This document shows, piece by piece, positions 49,774-58,966 of a DNA stretch of 64,000 bases. The stretch comes from Actinacidiphila acidipaludis (GTDB lineage: Bacteria > Actinomycetota > Actinomycetes > Streptomycetales > Streptomycetaceae), in contig NZ_JAINZZ010000039.1 of the NCBI RefSeq assembly GCF_019890725.1, positions 1 through 64,000 on the forward strand. Direction: 5' to 3'. The number at the start of each line of letters is the position of its first letter. The first letter of the stretch is position 1. Under the pieces are notes generated by a model. That model did not search any database. It saw only the letters and a list, made by a program, of their open reading frames with translations, and was not told where the DNA came from. The position numbers were made by a program, and so were the translations under genes.

Positions 49774-51191
49774 ACCGCCTCCCCCTGCGGTCCCGCCTGG
49801 CCATACTCACCGCGGCGGCGGTGGCGGTGGCGGTGGCCGCGGCGGCCCTGGCGTGCTGGCTGATCACCAGAAATCAGCTGAACGCGCAGCTCGACCAGTC
49901 CCTCGCCCAGGCACAGACGGACACCGTGCAGCAATTGCACACCCTTCGCCGGATCAGCTGCTTCCAGTCCCCGCCCGCCGATCGGGGACAGAACGTGAAC
50001 CCGTCGAACGTCGCCGCGCAGATCGTCCTCGCGGACGGCACGACCTGCTGGATGAGCGGGGCCGGAACCTTCCCCGCGACCGCGCAGGATCAGTCCCTCG
50101 CCAGAAGGAATCCCGACAGTCCGCCGATCACGGTGACGCACACCGTGAAGCAGGGCGGGCAGAGCCTCCGCGTGCGGACCACGTCGACTCCGTTCATCGT
50201 GGGCAACCAGACAGCGGCGCTCTCGGTTGCCCGGCCCACCAGCGATGTGACAGCGCCGCTCACCCGCCTCGCCTGGCTCCTGCTGGCCGTCGCAGGCATC
50301 GGCGTCGTCGGTGCGGCAAGCGCGGGCGCGGCCATCGCGCGGGCGGGGCTCAGACCCGTGGACCGGCTGACGGACACCGTCGAGCACATCGCCCGCACCG
50401 AGGACCTGAACGTGCGGATCCCGGTCGAGGGCCAGGACGAGATCGCCCGGCTCAGCGCGTCGTTCAACGCGATGACCGCCGCGCTGGCGTCGTCGCGCGA
50501 ACGGCAGTCGCAGCTCATCGCGGACGCCGGCCACGAACTGCGCACCCCGCTGACGTCCCTCCGCACCAACATCGAGCTGCTGGAGCGGAGTGAGGCGACC
50601 GGGCGGGCGCTGCCGCCGGAGGACCGCCGCGCGCTGCTGGCGTCGGTGAAGGCGCAGATGACGGAGCTGGCCGCGCTGATCGGGGACCTGCAGGAGCTGT
50701 CGCGGCCGGACGCGGCCCATGTGCTGCAGGTGGTGCCGCTGCACGAGGTGACCGAGACGGCGCTGGGCCGGGCCCGGCTGCGCGGCCCGGACCTGAAGAT
50801 CGCGGCGGACGTGTCGCCCTGGTACGTCCGGGGCGAGGCGACGGCGCTGGAACGGGCCATCGTCAACCTCATGGACAACGCGGTGAAGTTCAGCCCGGCG
50901 GGCGGGACGATCGAGGTGCGGCTGCACGGTGGGCAGTTGACCGTGCGGGACCACGGGCCGGGGATCCCGGCGGAGGAACTGCCGCACGTCTTCGAGCGGT
51001 TCTGGCGCTCGCCGTCAGCGCGGAGCCTGCCCGGCAGCGGGCTCGGCCTCTCGATCGTGGCGCGGACCGTGCAGCAGTCGGGCGGCGAGGTCACGCTGGC
51101 GCCCGCGGCGGGCGGCGGCACGCTCGCGGTCCTGATGCTGCCCGGCGCCCCGACACCGCCGCCGGACGAACTCGCTCCCCCGGCGTCCTGA
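49770..51191 (+). CDS. Sensor histidine kinase (MprB-like)
   Basis: A 473-residue HAMP kinase: membrane helix 1 (LAILTAAAVAVAVAAAALAC), an extracytoplasmic sensor region of about 130 residues, helix 2 (LLLAVAGIGVVGAASAGAAI), HAMP, then the H-box D-A-G-H-E-L-R-T-P-L-T-S-L-R, N-box N-L-M-D-N-A-V-K-F, and G-boxes D-H-G-P-G-I-P and G-S-G-L-G-L-S-I-V. GTG 49770 overlaps the response-regulator stop. Confidence 0.94.
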   Translation: MNRLPLRSRLAILTAAAVAVAVAAAALACWLITRNQLNAQLDQSLAQAQTDTVQQLHTLRRISCFQSPPADRGQNVNPSNVAAQIVLADGTTCWMSGAGTFPATAQDQSLARRNPDSPPITVTHTVKQGGQSLRVRTTSTPFIVGNQTAALSVARPTSDVTAPLTRLAWLLLAVAGIGVVGAASAGAAIARAGLRPVDRLTDTVEHIARTEDLNVRIPVEGQDEIARLSASFNAMTAALASSRERQSQLIADAGHELRTPLTSLRTNIELLERSEATGRALPPEDRRALLASVKAQMTELAALIGDLQELSRPDAAHVLQVVPLHEVTETALGRARLRGPDLKIAADVSPWYVRGEATALERAIVNLMDNAVKFSPAGGTIEVRLHGGQLTVRDHGPGIPAEELPHVFERFWRSPSARSLPGSGLGLSIVARTVQQSGGEVTLAPAAGGGTLAVLMLPGAPTPPPDELAPPAS

Positions 51192-51285
51192 CACACCATC
51201 ACGTCTCACGATACGAAACCCTCTGTCTCAATCCGCGACATGGGCACATAGTTGGCGGTACCACCTACCAAGGAGGTGCCGCCCC

Positions 51286-52479
51286 GTGCGCCGATGGATC
51301 ATGCTGGCCCTGGGCACCGCCGCGCAGACCGCGGCGTGTGCCTTCGTGTACGGAATCCCGTACCTGGCCGACACGCTGCGCCGCCAGGAACACCTCGGCC
51401 TCACCCAGGTCGGGCTGCTGGTGGCCTGCCCGACCGCCGGGCTGGTGCTCGCGCTCTACCTGTGGGGCGCGGCGGCCGACCGCTGGGGCGAGCGCGTGGT
51501 GATCGCGCTGGGCCTGGGCGCGGCGGCCGCGGCGCTGGCCGTGGCGGCCTGGACGGTGCACGGCATGGTTCCGCTCGGGCTGCTGCTGGTGCTGGCCGGC
51601 GCCGCCGGGGCCTCGGTGTACTCGGCGAGCGGCCGGCTGGTCATGGGCTGGTTCACCGCGCGTGAGCGGGGTCTGGCCATGGGCATCCGGCAGACGTCGA
51701 CGCCACTGGGGATGGGCGTGGCCGCACTCGCCATGCCGCCGCTGTCCGACGCGCACGGGCTCGGCGGCGCGATCGGCTTCCTGGCGGTCGTCTGCGGGGT
51801 CATCGCGGTCCTGATCGCCCTCTTCGCCGCGGACCCGGCCCGGCCGGCCAAGGCGGCGGCGGAGCCCGCGCCGAACCCCTACCGCGGGTCGCGCACGCTG
51901 TGGCGGATCCACGGTTCGGCGGCGCTGCTGGTCATCCCGCAGTTCACCGCGGGCGCGTTCGCCCTGGTGCTGCTGGTGGACGTCCGCGGCTGGTCGTCCG
52001 TGCACGCCGGGCAGCTGATCGCCGCGGCCCAGGGGCTGGGCGCGCTCTCGCGCATCCTGGTGGGCCGCTGGTCGGACCGGGTCGGGGAGCGGCTGCGGCC
52101 GATGCGGCAGCTCGCGGTGGGCACCGCGGCGCTGGTGGGCGCCACCGCGCTGGCCACGGCCTTCCCCTCGCCGCTGACGCCGGTGCTGCTGGTGGCGGCC
52201 ATCGCGCTGACGTCCAGCACCAACGGCCTGTCGTTCACCTCGACCGCCGAGCTCGCCGGGCCGGCCTGGTCCGGGCGGGCCCTCGGCGTCCACAACACGG
52301 GCCAGAACCTCACCGCGGCGGTGGTCCCGCCGCTGATGGGCGCCGTCATCTCGGCCACCGCGTACTGGCCGGGCTTCGTGCTGGCCGCCGTCACGGCCTG
52401 CGTGTCCGCGGCGATCATCCCGGTACCGGCGCAGGTGGCGGCGCCCGCCGCCGGTGCGCGCCGTACGATCTCCGCATGA
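51286..52479 (+). CDS. MFS transporter
   Basis: A 397-residue major facilitator with 12 predicted spans (GLLVACPTAGLVLALYLWGA, VVIALGLGAAAAALAVAAWT, GFLAVVCGVIAVLIALFA) and the loop motif A-A-D-R-W-G-E-R. It resembles the CynX/NimT and oxalate-formate-like branch. A perfect AAGGAGGT ribosome site, 8 nt before GTG 51286, fixes the start and predicts strong translation. Its stop overlaps the mshD start. Confidence 0.9.
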   Translation: MRRWIMLALGTAAQTAACAFVYGIPYLADTLRRQEHLGLTQVGLLVACPTAGLVLALYLWGAAADRWGERVVIALGLGAAAAALAVAAWTVHGMVPLGLLLVLAGAAGASVYSASGRLVMGWFTARERGLAMGIRQTSTPLGMGVAALAMPPLSDAHGLGGAIGFLAVVCGVIAVLIALFAADPARPAKAAAEPAPNPYRGSRTLWRIHGSAALLVIPQFTAGAFALVLLVDVRGWSSVHAGQLIAAAQGLGALSRILVGRWSDRVGERLRPMRQLAVGTAALVGATALATAFPSPLTPVLLVAAIALTSSTNGLSFTSTAELAGPAWSGRALGVHNTGQNLTAAVVPPLMGAVISATAYWPGFVLAAVTACVSAAIIPVPAQVAAPAAGARRTISA

Positions 52480-53384
52480 GTGACCGGCGCATCGAGGTAC
52501 TGACCGAACTGCCCGCCGCGACCGCCGACGCGGTGCTCGCGCTGATCGCCGCAGGCGCCGCGGAGGACGGCCAGCCCGCGGTGTCCGAGCAGGGCAGGCT
52601 GCGGGTACGGCACGGATCGCGTCCCGGCGTGCAGCACCTGCTGCTGTGGAGCGGGGCGGAGCTCACCGGGTACGGGCAGATCGACGGGACCGACGCCGTC
52701 GAGGCCCCGGCCGGCGAGTTCCTGGTCCACCCCGGGCACCGCTCCCAGGGGCACGGCCGTGCCCTGGGCGAGGCGATGCTGGAGGCCACCGGCAAGCGGC
52801 TGCGGGTGTGGGCGCACGGCGGGCACCCGGCGGCCCGGCACCTGGCCGTCCAGCTCGGCCTGAAGATGTTCCGCGAGCTGCGGCAGATGCGGAGGCCGCT
52901 GGACGCGGCGGGTGGCGGCATTCCGGAGACGCGACTGCCGGAGGGCGTCACCGTCCGGACGTTCGTGCCCGGGCAGGACGAGGCGGCCTGGCTGGCCGTG
53001 AACGCGGCGGCCTTCGCCCACCACCCCGAGCAGGGCGGCATGACGCTGGACGACCTGCGGGACCGGGAGGCCGAGGCGTGGTTCGACCCCGCCGGGTTCT
53101 TCCTCGCCTTCCGCGGGGCCGCGCTGGCCGGGTTCCACTGGACCAAGGTCCATGCCGAGGAGGGGCTCGGCGAGGTGTACGTCGTGGGGATCGCTCCCAG
53201 CGAGCAGGGCAGCGGCCTGGGGCGCGCCCTCACCGCGATCGGGCTGCGCCACCTCGCGGCGGAGCGGGGCGTGCCCACGGCCATGCTGTACGTCGACGCC
53301 GACAACGCGCCGGCTGTCGCCGTCTACGAACGGCTGGGCTTCACCACCCACGAGACCGACCTCATGTACCGCACCGAATCCTGA
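52476..53384 (+). CDS. mshD: Mycothiol synthase
   Basis: MshD acetylates Cys-GlcN-Ins to finish mycothiol. The 302-residue protein has two GNAT domains. The N-terminal one has a degenerate site (V-H-P-G-H-R-S-Q-G-H-G-R-A-L). The active C-terminal one has V-Y-V-V-G-I-A-P-S-E-Q-G-S-G-L-G-R-A-L-T and the closing A-V-A-V-Y-E-R-L-G-F-T-T-H-E-T-D. ATG 52476 overlaps the MFS stop, but TACGAT lies 6 nt before it, suggesting an additional internal leaderless promoter. Confidence 0.93.
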   Translation: MSDRRIEVLTELPAATADAVLALIAAGAAEDGQPAVSEQGRLRVRHGSRPGVQHLLLWSGAELTGYGQIDGTDAVEAPAGEFLVHPGHRSQGHGRALGEAMLEATGKRLRVWAHGGHPAARHLAVQLGLKMFRELRQMRRPLDAAGGGIPETRLPEGVTVRTFVPGQDEAAWLAVNAAAFAHHPEQGGMTLDDLRDREAEAWFDPAGFFLAFRGAALAGFHWTKVHAEEGLGEVYVVGIAPSEQGSGLGRALTAIGLRHLAAERGVPTAMLYVDADNAPAVAVYERLGFTTHETDLMYRTES

Positions 53385-53502
53385 CCCCGGGACTGCGTCC
53401 CGCTCCCCGTCCACCCCGCACCGTTCTCCCCGCCCCTGCCGGAGGCCGCCCTGCCCCTTGCGGGTGCGTTGCCGACTGCTGCGCCGTCGTGGCTGTTCGC
53501 GC

Positions 53503-53870
53503 AGTTCCCCGCGCCCCTGATCACGTGCCGTTTGCCCGCACGTTGGGGCAGTCCGGAAGCGTCTCCTCGGACTTGTGCGTGACCGTTCTCCCGAAAGGGC
53601 TGGGCGGGTGTGTGCACAAGTCCTTGCGGGGAGCGCTTCCTCCCCACCCCCTTGGCAGCCCATGGAGCCGCCTGGGCAGTACGGCGGTACCCCGGTAACA
53701 CCTCCTGCGGCACTCGTTGCTGCCAGGGGGTGGGGAGGAAGCGCTCCCCGCAGGAATGTGCATCCGCCCGGGTCAAGGTGTGGAAGAACCCGCCATGCAC
53801 AGTCCGAGGAGACGCTTCCGGACTGCCCCCGACAGACGAACGAACGGCACGTGAAACAGGGGCGCGGGGT
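53503..53870. repeat. Large imperfect inverted repeat (fold-back element)
   Basis: Two arms of about 150 bp face each other around a centre near 53690. Matched blocks include 53545-53573 with 53800-53828 (GGGGCAGTCCGGAAGCGTCT and following) and 53625-53659 with 53719-53752 (TGCGGGGAGCGCTTCCTCCC and following; one indel). An outer block (CCCCGCGCCCCTG ... CACGTGCCGTT) at the left end matches the complement near 53840-53865. No gene is supported inside. Confidence 0.8.
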
Positions 53871-54363
53871 CCCCCAGACTTCGTCCGGGAGGTGCCCCCA
53901 ACGCGACAAGCCACGACGCACCGTGAGACGGCAATGGCACCGCAAGGGACAGGACGAGCCCCGAAGGGGCGCGAGGAACTACTGCGCGACAAGCCACCCA
54001 CCAGCGGGGGGCCGGGAACGCGCACCCGGGGGCAGCCCGGAAGCTGGAAGGGGCTGCGGCCCCGGTGGGGCGGCTGGAATGGGGTGGCTGAGGGGGACCT
54101 CGGGCCTACAGCGGAGTGCCCCGCGGGCACAGACCAGGAACCGCGCTGGAAGCGCCCCGCTTGCCTGACGGCCACCCACCCGTTACCGCCGATTCAACCT
54201 CGCTTGCCAACATCTCAGGATGCAGCCCGCAGGCCCGACCTCCCCATCTTCGCCCGACCTGCCGAAACGAGCGGGTACACGGGACAATGGAGCGACGGCT
54301 GGGCGCCACCCGGAGGCCGCCGGCCGCACGCGACACGTGCCGGAAGCGGAGGAGGGCTCACCG
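53871..54363. other. Non-coding region upstream of ppk
   Basis: No gene is supported. The left part contains dispersed-repeat segments (GAGGAACTACTGCGCGACAA at about 53969-53988) related to those near 9610 and 53495. Just before ppk, GTTACCGCCGA/TTCAACCTCGC at 54182-54203 weakly resembles PHO-box direct repeats. The ppk ribosome site is GGAGGAGGG. Confidence 0.5.
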
Positions 54364-56592
54364 ATGGCCCAGACGAACCACACCAGCGTTCCCGCCCAGC
54401 CGCAGGCCCTGCGGGCCGACAGCGACGCGCTGTCGGACGGCGCGTTCCGGCCACGTGTCGTGCCGGATCTGGAGCCCGAACCGCCGAGCCTGGCCGCCGC
54501 CAGCGAGGAGTTCGGCGACGAGTTGCCGGCCGACCGCTTCCTGGACCGGGAGCGGAGCTGGCTCGCGTTCAACGAGCGTGTCCTGGAACTGGCCGAGGAC
54601 CCGACCACACCGCTGCTGGAGCGCGCCAAGTTCCTGGCCATATTCGCCAGCAACCTGGACGAGTTCTTCATGGTCCGCGTGGCCGGTCTGAAGCGCCGCA
54701 TGGCGACCGGCGTGGCCACCCGCTCGGCGTCCGGCCTGCAGCCGCGCGACGTGCTCGACCTGATCCTGACCAGGTCCCGCGAGCTCATGGCCCGGCACGC
54801 GGCCTGCTTCCAGAACGACGTGGCGCCGCAGCTCGCCGAGGAGGGCATCCACGTCATCCGCTGGGGGGAGCTGACCGGCAAGGAGCAGGCGCGGCTGGCC
54901 ACGCTGTTCCGGCAGCAGATCTTCCCCGTGCTGACGCCGCTGGCCGTGGACCCCGCGCACCCCTTCCCGTACATCTCCGGCCTGTCGCTGAACCTCGCCG
55001 TGGTGGTCCGCAACCCGGTCTCCGGGCACGAGCACTTCGCCCGGGTGAAGGTGCCGCCGATCCTGTCCCGCTTCCTGGAGGCCGGCCCGCAGCGGTACGT
55101 GCCGCTGGAGGACGTGATCGCCGCGCACCTGGACGAGCTGTTCCCGGGCATGGAGGTGCTCGACCACCACATGTTCCGTGTGACGCGGAACGAGGACCTG
55201 GAGGTCGAGGAGGACGACGCGGAGAACCTGCTCCAGGCGCTGGAGAAGGAGCTCATGCGGCGCCGCTTCGGCCCGCCGGTGCGGCTGGAGGTCGAGGAGT
55301 CCATCGCGCCGCGCGTGCTCGACCTGCTCGTGCACGAGCTGAAGATGAAGCACACCGAGGTCTACCCGCTGCCCGGGCCGCTCGACCTGACCGGTCTGTT
55401 CGCCATCGCGGACCTGGACCGTCCGGAGCTGAAGTACCCCAAGTTCATCGCGGGCACCCACCGTGACCTGGCCGAGGTCGAGTCGGCCTCGCCGCCGGAC
55501 ATCTTCGCCGCGCTGCGCGAGCGGGACGTGCTGCTGCACCACCCGTACGACTCGTTCTCCACCTCGGTGCAGGCGTTCCTGGACCAGGCGGCCCTCGACC
55601 CGGCGGTACTGGCGATCAAGCAGACGCTGTACCGCACGTCCGGCGACTCGCCGATCGTCGACGCCCTGATCGACGCGGCCGAGGCAGGCAAGCAGGTCCT
55701 GGTGCTGGTCGAGATCAAGGCGCGGTTCGACGAGCAGGCGAACATCAAGTGGGCCCGCAAGCTGGAGGAGGCCGGCTGCCACGTCGTCTACGGCCTGGTC
55801 GGCCTCAAGACGCACTGCAAGCTGTCGCTGGTGGTGCGGCAGGAGGGCGACACGCTGCGGCGCTACAGCCACGTCGGCACCGGCAACTACCACCCGAAGA
55901 CCGCCCGCCTCTACGAGGACCTGGGCCTGCTGACCGCGGACCCGCAGGTCGGCGCGGACCTGTCGCACCTGTTCAACCGGCTCTCCGGCTACTCGCGGCG
56001 TGAGGCCTACAACCGCCTGCTGGTGGCCCCGCGCAGCCTGCGCGACGGGCTGATCAACCGGATCAAGGCGGAGATCGCCCACCACAAGGCGGGCCGCCCG
56101 GCCTTCGTGAAGCTGAAGGTCAACTCGATCGTCGACGAGGTCGTCGTCGACGCGCTGTACCGCGCCTCGCAGGCCGGCGTGCCCGTCGACGTCTGGGTGC
56201 GCGGGATCTGCGCGCTGCGCCCGGGCGTGGAGGGGCTGTCGGAGAACATCCGGGTACGCAGTGTGCTCGGCCGGTTCCTCGAGCACTCGCGGGTGTTCGT
56301 GTTCGGCAACGGCGGCGAACCGGAGGTCTGGCTCGGCAGCGCCGACATGATGCACCGCAACCTCGACCGCCGCATCGAGGCACTGGTCCGGGTCGCCGAC
56401 CCGGCCCACCGCGCATCGCTGAACGCCCTGCTGGACACGGGGATGTCGGACGGCACGTCGTCCTGGCACCTGGCGGCCGACGGCGACTGGACGCGCCACA
56501 GCACCGACTCCGAGGGCCGTCCGCTGCGCAACATCCAGGAGATGCTCATCGACGCCCGGAGGCGCCGGCGTGGTCCATCAGCAGCGACGTGA
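54364..56592 (+). CDS. ppk: Polyphosphate kinase 1
   Basis: PPK1 polymerises the gamma-phosphate of ATP into polyphosphate. The 742-residue protein has the N-terminal DRFLDRERSWLAFNERVLEL segment, the catalytic histidine in V-G-L-K-T-H-C-K-L-S-L-V, the Y-S-H-V-G-T-G-N-Y-H-P-K-T-A-R-L-Y loop, and the second His in W-L-G-S-A-D-M-M-H-R-N-L-D-R-R. ATG 54364 has GGAGGAGGG 7 nt upstream. It overlaps the CHAD gene by 23 nt and heads a polyphosphate-related operon. Confidence 0.97.
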   Translation: MAQTNHTSVPAQPQALRADSDALSDGAFRPRVVPDLEPEPPSLAAASEEFGDELPADRFLDRERSWLAFNERVLELAEDPTTPLLERAKFLAIFASNLDEFFMVRVAGLKRRMATGVATRSASGLQPRDVLDLILTRSRELMARHAACFQNDVAPQLAEEGIHVIRWGELTGKEQARLATLFRQQIFPVLTPLAVDPAHPFPYISGLSLNLAVVVRNPVSGHEHFARVKVPPILSRFLEAGPQRYVPLEDVIAAHLDELFPGMEVLDHHMFRVTRNEDLEVEEDDAENLLQALEKELMRRRFGPPVRLEVEESIAPRVLDLLVHELKMKHTEVYPLPGPLDLTGLFAIADLDRPELKYPKFIAGTHRDLAEVESASPPDIFAALRERDVLLHHPYDSFSTSVQAFLDQAALDPAVLAIKQTLYRTSGDSPIVDALIDAAEAGKQVLVLVEIKARFDEQANIKWARKLEEAGCHVVYGLVGLKTHCKLSLVVRQEGDTLRRYSHVGTGNYHPKTARLYEDLGLLTADPQVGADLSHLFNRLSGYSRREAYNRLLVAPRSLRDGLINRIKAEIAHHKAGRPAFVKLKVNSIVDEVVVDALYRASQAGVPVDVWVRGICALRPGVEGLSENIRVRSVLGRFLEHSRVFVFGNGGEPEVWLGSADMMHRNLDRRIEALVRVADPAHRASLNALLDTGMSDGTSSWHLAADGDWTRHSTDSEGRPLRNIQEMLIDARRRRRGPSAAT

Positions 56593-58162
56593 CGCACCGG
56601 GCGCGGAGCGCCCTCCGCTGTCCGGCGGCTCCGCGGCCCGCCCGTTCCGCGCCCGCGGGGCCCCGGGCCGCGCGGGAACGGCGGGCCTCGGCCTCGGCCC
56701 CGCCCCCGCACAGGGGACCGCGGACGCCATGACAGCAGGCCGGGCGATCCCGGCCGCCGGAACGGCCGCCGCCGGCGGGCCCTCCGGTTCCGGCGGTACG
56801 CCGGGTACGTACACCGCGCACCTGCGCGCGGACGACGGGGACACGGGGAGCAGCACAGTGGCCAGCGGCAAGGCAGCGGCGGGCGCGAGCCCGGCGGTAC
56901 CCCCTCCGGCACCGGACGCCCGGACGGCGTCCCCCTCCGCGGCGGCCACGGCACGGGGTTCCGGTGCGGTCGGTCCCGCTTCCGAGCACCTCGCGGCCGC
57001 CGCGAGTTCGCCCGCCTCAGCCGGTCCGACGGCGGCCGCCGCGCACGCCGCGCCCGGGCAGCGCGACCCCGGCACCGCCGCGGAGGCGCTGACGCGCTAT
57101 CTGCAGGGCCAGGCCATGGCGTTCCTGCGCGGGCTGAGTCTGCGGGGCGAGGGCGACGGCACCTGGGACACCGTGCTGCGCGGCAGCGCCCGGCGGATGG
57201 CCGGCGTGCTGCACACCTATGCGCCGCTCACCGAGGAGGCGTGGGCCGAGCCGCTCCGCGCCGAACTGGGCTGGCTGTCCTCGACGTTGGGCCGTGAGCC
57301 GCAGTACGCGACGCGACTGGACCGGCTGCTGGAGGCGCTGCGGCGGCTGTCGGCCGCGGGAACGTCCGAGGTGCCACCGGGCCCGGGCGGCGGTCCGGCC
57401 GCCGGAGCGCCCGCCGCGGGCGGCGGCCCCCTCGCGCTGGGCGCGGCCCGCGCCGCCGCCCTGCTGGAGCGCCAGCTCACCCTGGCCCGCACGCGCGCGC
57501 ACTCCGCGGCCCTCCAGGCGCTGGGCTCCTCCCGCTTCCACGCGCTGGCCGACGCCGTCGCGGTGCTCGCCTCGGACGTGCCGCTCTCCCGGGCCGCCGC
57601 CGGACCGGCCGGCGCCGTGCTGGAACCGCTGGCCGCGCAGGCCCACCAGCGGCTCGCGGACGCGGCGGGCGCGCTGCCGCTGAACCGGGCCTCGCTGCCG
57701 TACAACGCCGAGGCGGTCCAGGCGTCGCTGGGCACCGAGTTGACCACGGACCTGCAGGACGCGCCCTGGCACCAGGTGCGGATCCTGCTGCGCCTGAGCC
57801 GTTACGCGGCGGAGGTGCCCGGTGCGGGCCCGGCCGGGGAGCCGGCCAGGATCGCGGACGCCGGGCGGCTGCTGCAGCAGCACCACGAGGCGGCGGAGTC
57901 CGCGTCGGCGGTCGCCGCGGCGGCCCGCACGCCGCGGATCGCGCCGGCGACGGCGTACGCGCTGGGGGTGCTGCACGCCGACCAGCGGCACGAGGTCGAG
58001 GCGGCACGGTTCGCGTTCTCCCGCCTGTGGCAGTCCGGTTCGCCCGCGCAGGCGGCGACCGCGGCGTCGGCGCAGCCGGCGTCCTCCGCTCAGGCCGCGC
58101 AACCGGTGCCCGCCGCGGCGCCCGCGCGGGCCGGCGCCGCTCCGGGGGCGCGCACTCCATGA
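56570..58162 (+). CDS. CHAD domain protein
   Basis: A 530-residue protein: a disordered Ala/Gly/Pro-rich first 165 residues, then a CHAD domain (ALTRYLQGQAMAFLRGLSLR, TVLRGSARRMAGVLHTYAPL, LDRLLEALRRL), whose conserved basic and His residues bind polyphosphate. The disordered linker near 290 (GPGGGPAAGAPAAGGG) splits the helical domain. It starts inside the 3' end of ppk (GTG behind GGAGG) and its stop overlaps the Nudix start. It probably coats or positions polyP granules. Confidence 0.88.
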   Translation: MVHQQRRDAPGAERPPLSGGSAARPFRARGAPGRAGTAGLGLGPAPAQGTADAMTAGRAIPAAGTAAAGGPSGSGGTPGTYTAHLRADDGDTGSSTVASGKAAAGASPAVPPPAPDARTASPSAAATARGSGAVGPASEHLAAAASSPASAGPTAAAAHAAPGQRDPGTAAEALTRYLQGQAMAFLRGLSLRGEGDGTWDTVLRGSARRMAGVLHTYAPLTEEAWAEPLRAELGWLSSTLGREPQYATRLDRLLEALRRLSAAGTSEVPPGPGGGPAAGAPAAGGGPLALGAARAAALLERQLTLARTRAHSAALQALGSSRFHALADAVAVLASDVPLSRAAAGPAGAVLEPLAAQAHQRLADAAGALPLNRASLPYNAEAVQASLGTELTTDLQDAPWHQVRILLRLSRYAAEVPGAGPAGEPARIADAGRLLQQHHEAAESASAVAAAARTPRIAPATAYALGVLHADQRHEVEAARFAFSRLWQSGSPAQAATAASAQPASSAQAAQPVPAAAPARAGAAPGARTP

Positions 58163-58596
58163 CGCACGGGGACAGCGCCGGCGGCACGGACGGGACGACC
58201 GTCCGCGCGGCCGGCACCGTGCTCTGGCGCCGCTCCCCCTACGACGGCAGGGTCGAGATCGCGCTGGTGCACCGGCCGCGCTACGACGACTGGAGTCTGC
58301 CCAAAGGCAAGTTGAAGCGCGGGGAGGATTTCGCGGCGGCCGCGCTGCGCGAGACCCGCGAGGAGACCGGCATGCAGTGCGAACTGGGCACGACGCTGCC
58401 GGTGACCCGGTATCTGGTGCAGGGGCGCCCGAAGGAGGTGCGCTACTGGTCCGCGCGGGCGGGCGAAGGGGGTTTCGTGCCGAGCCGCGAGGTGGACCGG
58501 ATGGTGTGGCTGCCGCCGGTCACGGCCCGGCACCGGCTCACCCACGATCGGGACCGTCCGGTGGTGGACGCGTTCCTGGAGGCCGACGCGGAGTGA
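58159..58596 (+). CDS. Nudix hydrolase (MutT/Ap4A-type)
   Basis: A 145-residue Nudix protein: the Nudix box is complete, G-K-L-K-R-G-E-D-F-A-A-A-A-L-R-E-T-R-E-E-T-G-M. The N terminus T-V-R-A-A-G-T-V-L-W-R-R and DWSLPKGK match the first domain of MutT1 proteins; the phosphatase domain seen in mycobacterial MutT1 is absent. Likely substrates are nucleoside polyphosphates. It is the last gene of the ppk operon; the next gene is pstS. Confidence 0.92.
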   Translation: MTHGDSAGGTDGTTVRAAGTVLWRRSPYDGRVEIALVHRPRYDDWSLPKGKLKRGEDFAAAALRETREETGMQCELGTTLPVTRYLVQGRPKEVRYWSARAGEGGFVPSREVDRMVWLPPVTARHRLTHDRDRPVVDAFLEADAE

Positions 58597-58814
58597 ACGC
58601 GGGGTGTGCGGCCGCCCGTGAGGCGCTCCCCGGTTGACTCGCCGTCTTGACCGGACCCGCCGCACGGAGTGCTTGCGCATGCGATCGAGGTCCGAAATGT
58701 CCGTGACTCCCTTGTGATCCGGTCGTTATCGGACCTTTTCCGTAAACCACATGTGTCCCTTGGACGACACTCCGTACAGCGTCCCGGGGGGTCGCCACCA
58801 GGCTGATAGACGAG

Positions 58815-58858
58815 GTTCACCTCGCGTTCACCCGCTCCCGTCGGCGGCTTCACCTGAT
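58815..58858 (+). promoter_or_regulatory. PHO box (PhoP-binding direct repeats) of pstS
   Basis: Two adjacent 11-nt direct repeats, GTTCACCTCGC (58815-58825) and GTTCACCCGCT (58826-58836), match the Streptomyces PHO-box consensus. A third unit, CTTCACCTGAT (58848-58858), stays in the 11-nt phase after one degenerate unit. The array lies about 110 nt upstream of pstS. Confidence 0.88.
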
Positions 58859-58966
58859 CTGCCTAATTTCGGCCGTACCGGTGAGCGATGTGCCGCCGGG
58901 TGGATGCAGAACCACAACCCTCTGCTTCGCCGTCCACCGGCGGGCTTTCGGAAGGAACACACGAAG

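Noticed and set aside
54182..54203. PHO-box-like repeats before ppk
   Set aside because: Only partial match to GTTCACC units (GTTACCGCCGA/TTCAACCTCGC); too weak to call next to the clear array before pstS.
54358..56499. Long minus-strand open frame opposite ppk
   Set aside because: It covers ppk in antisense and has no recognisable domain; ppk is unambiguous.
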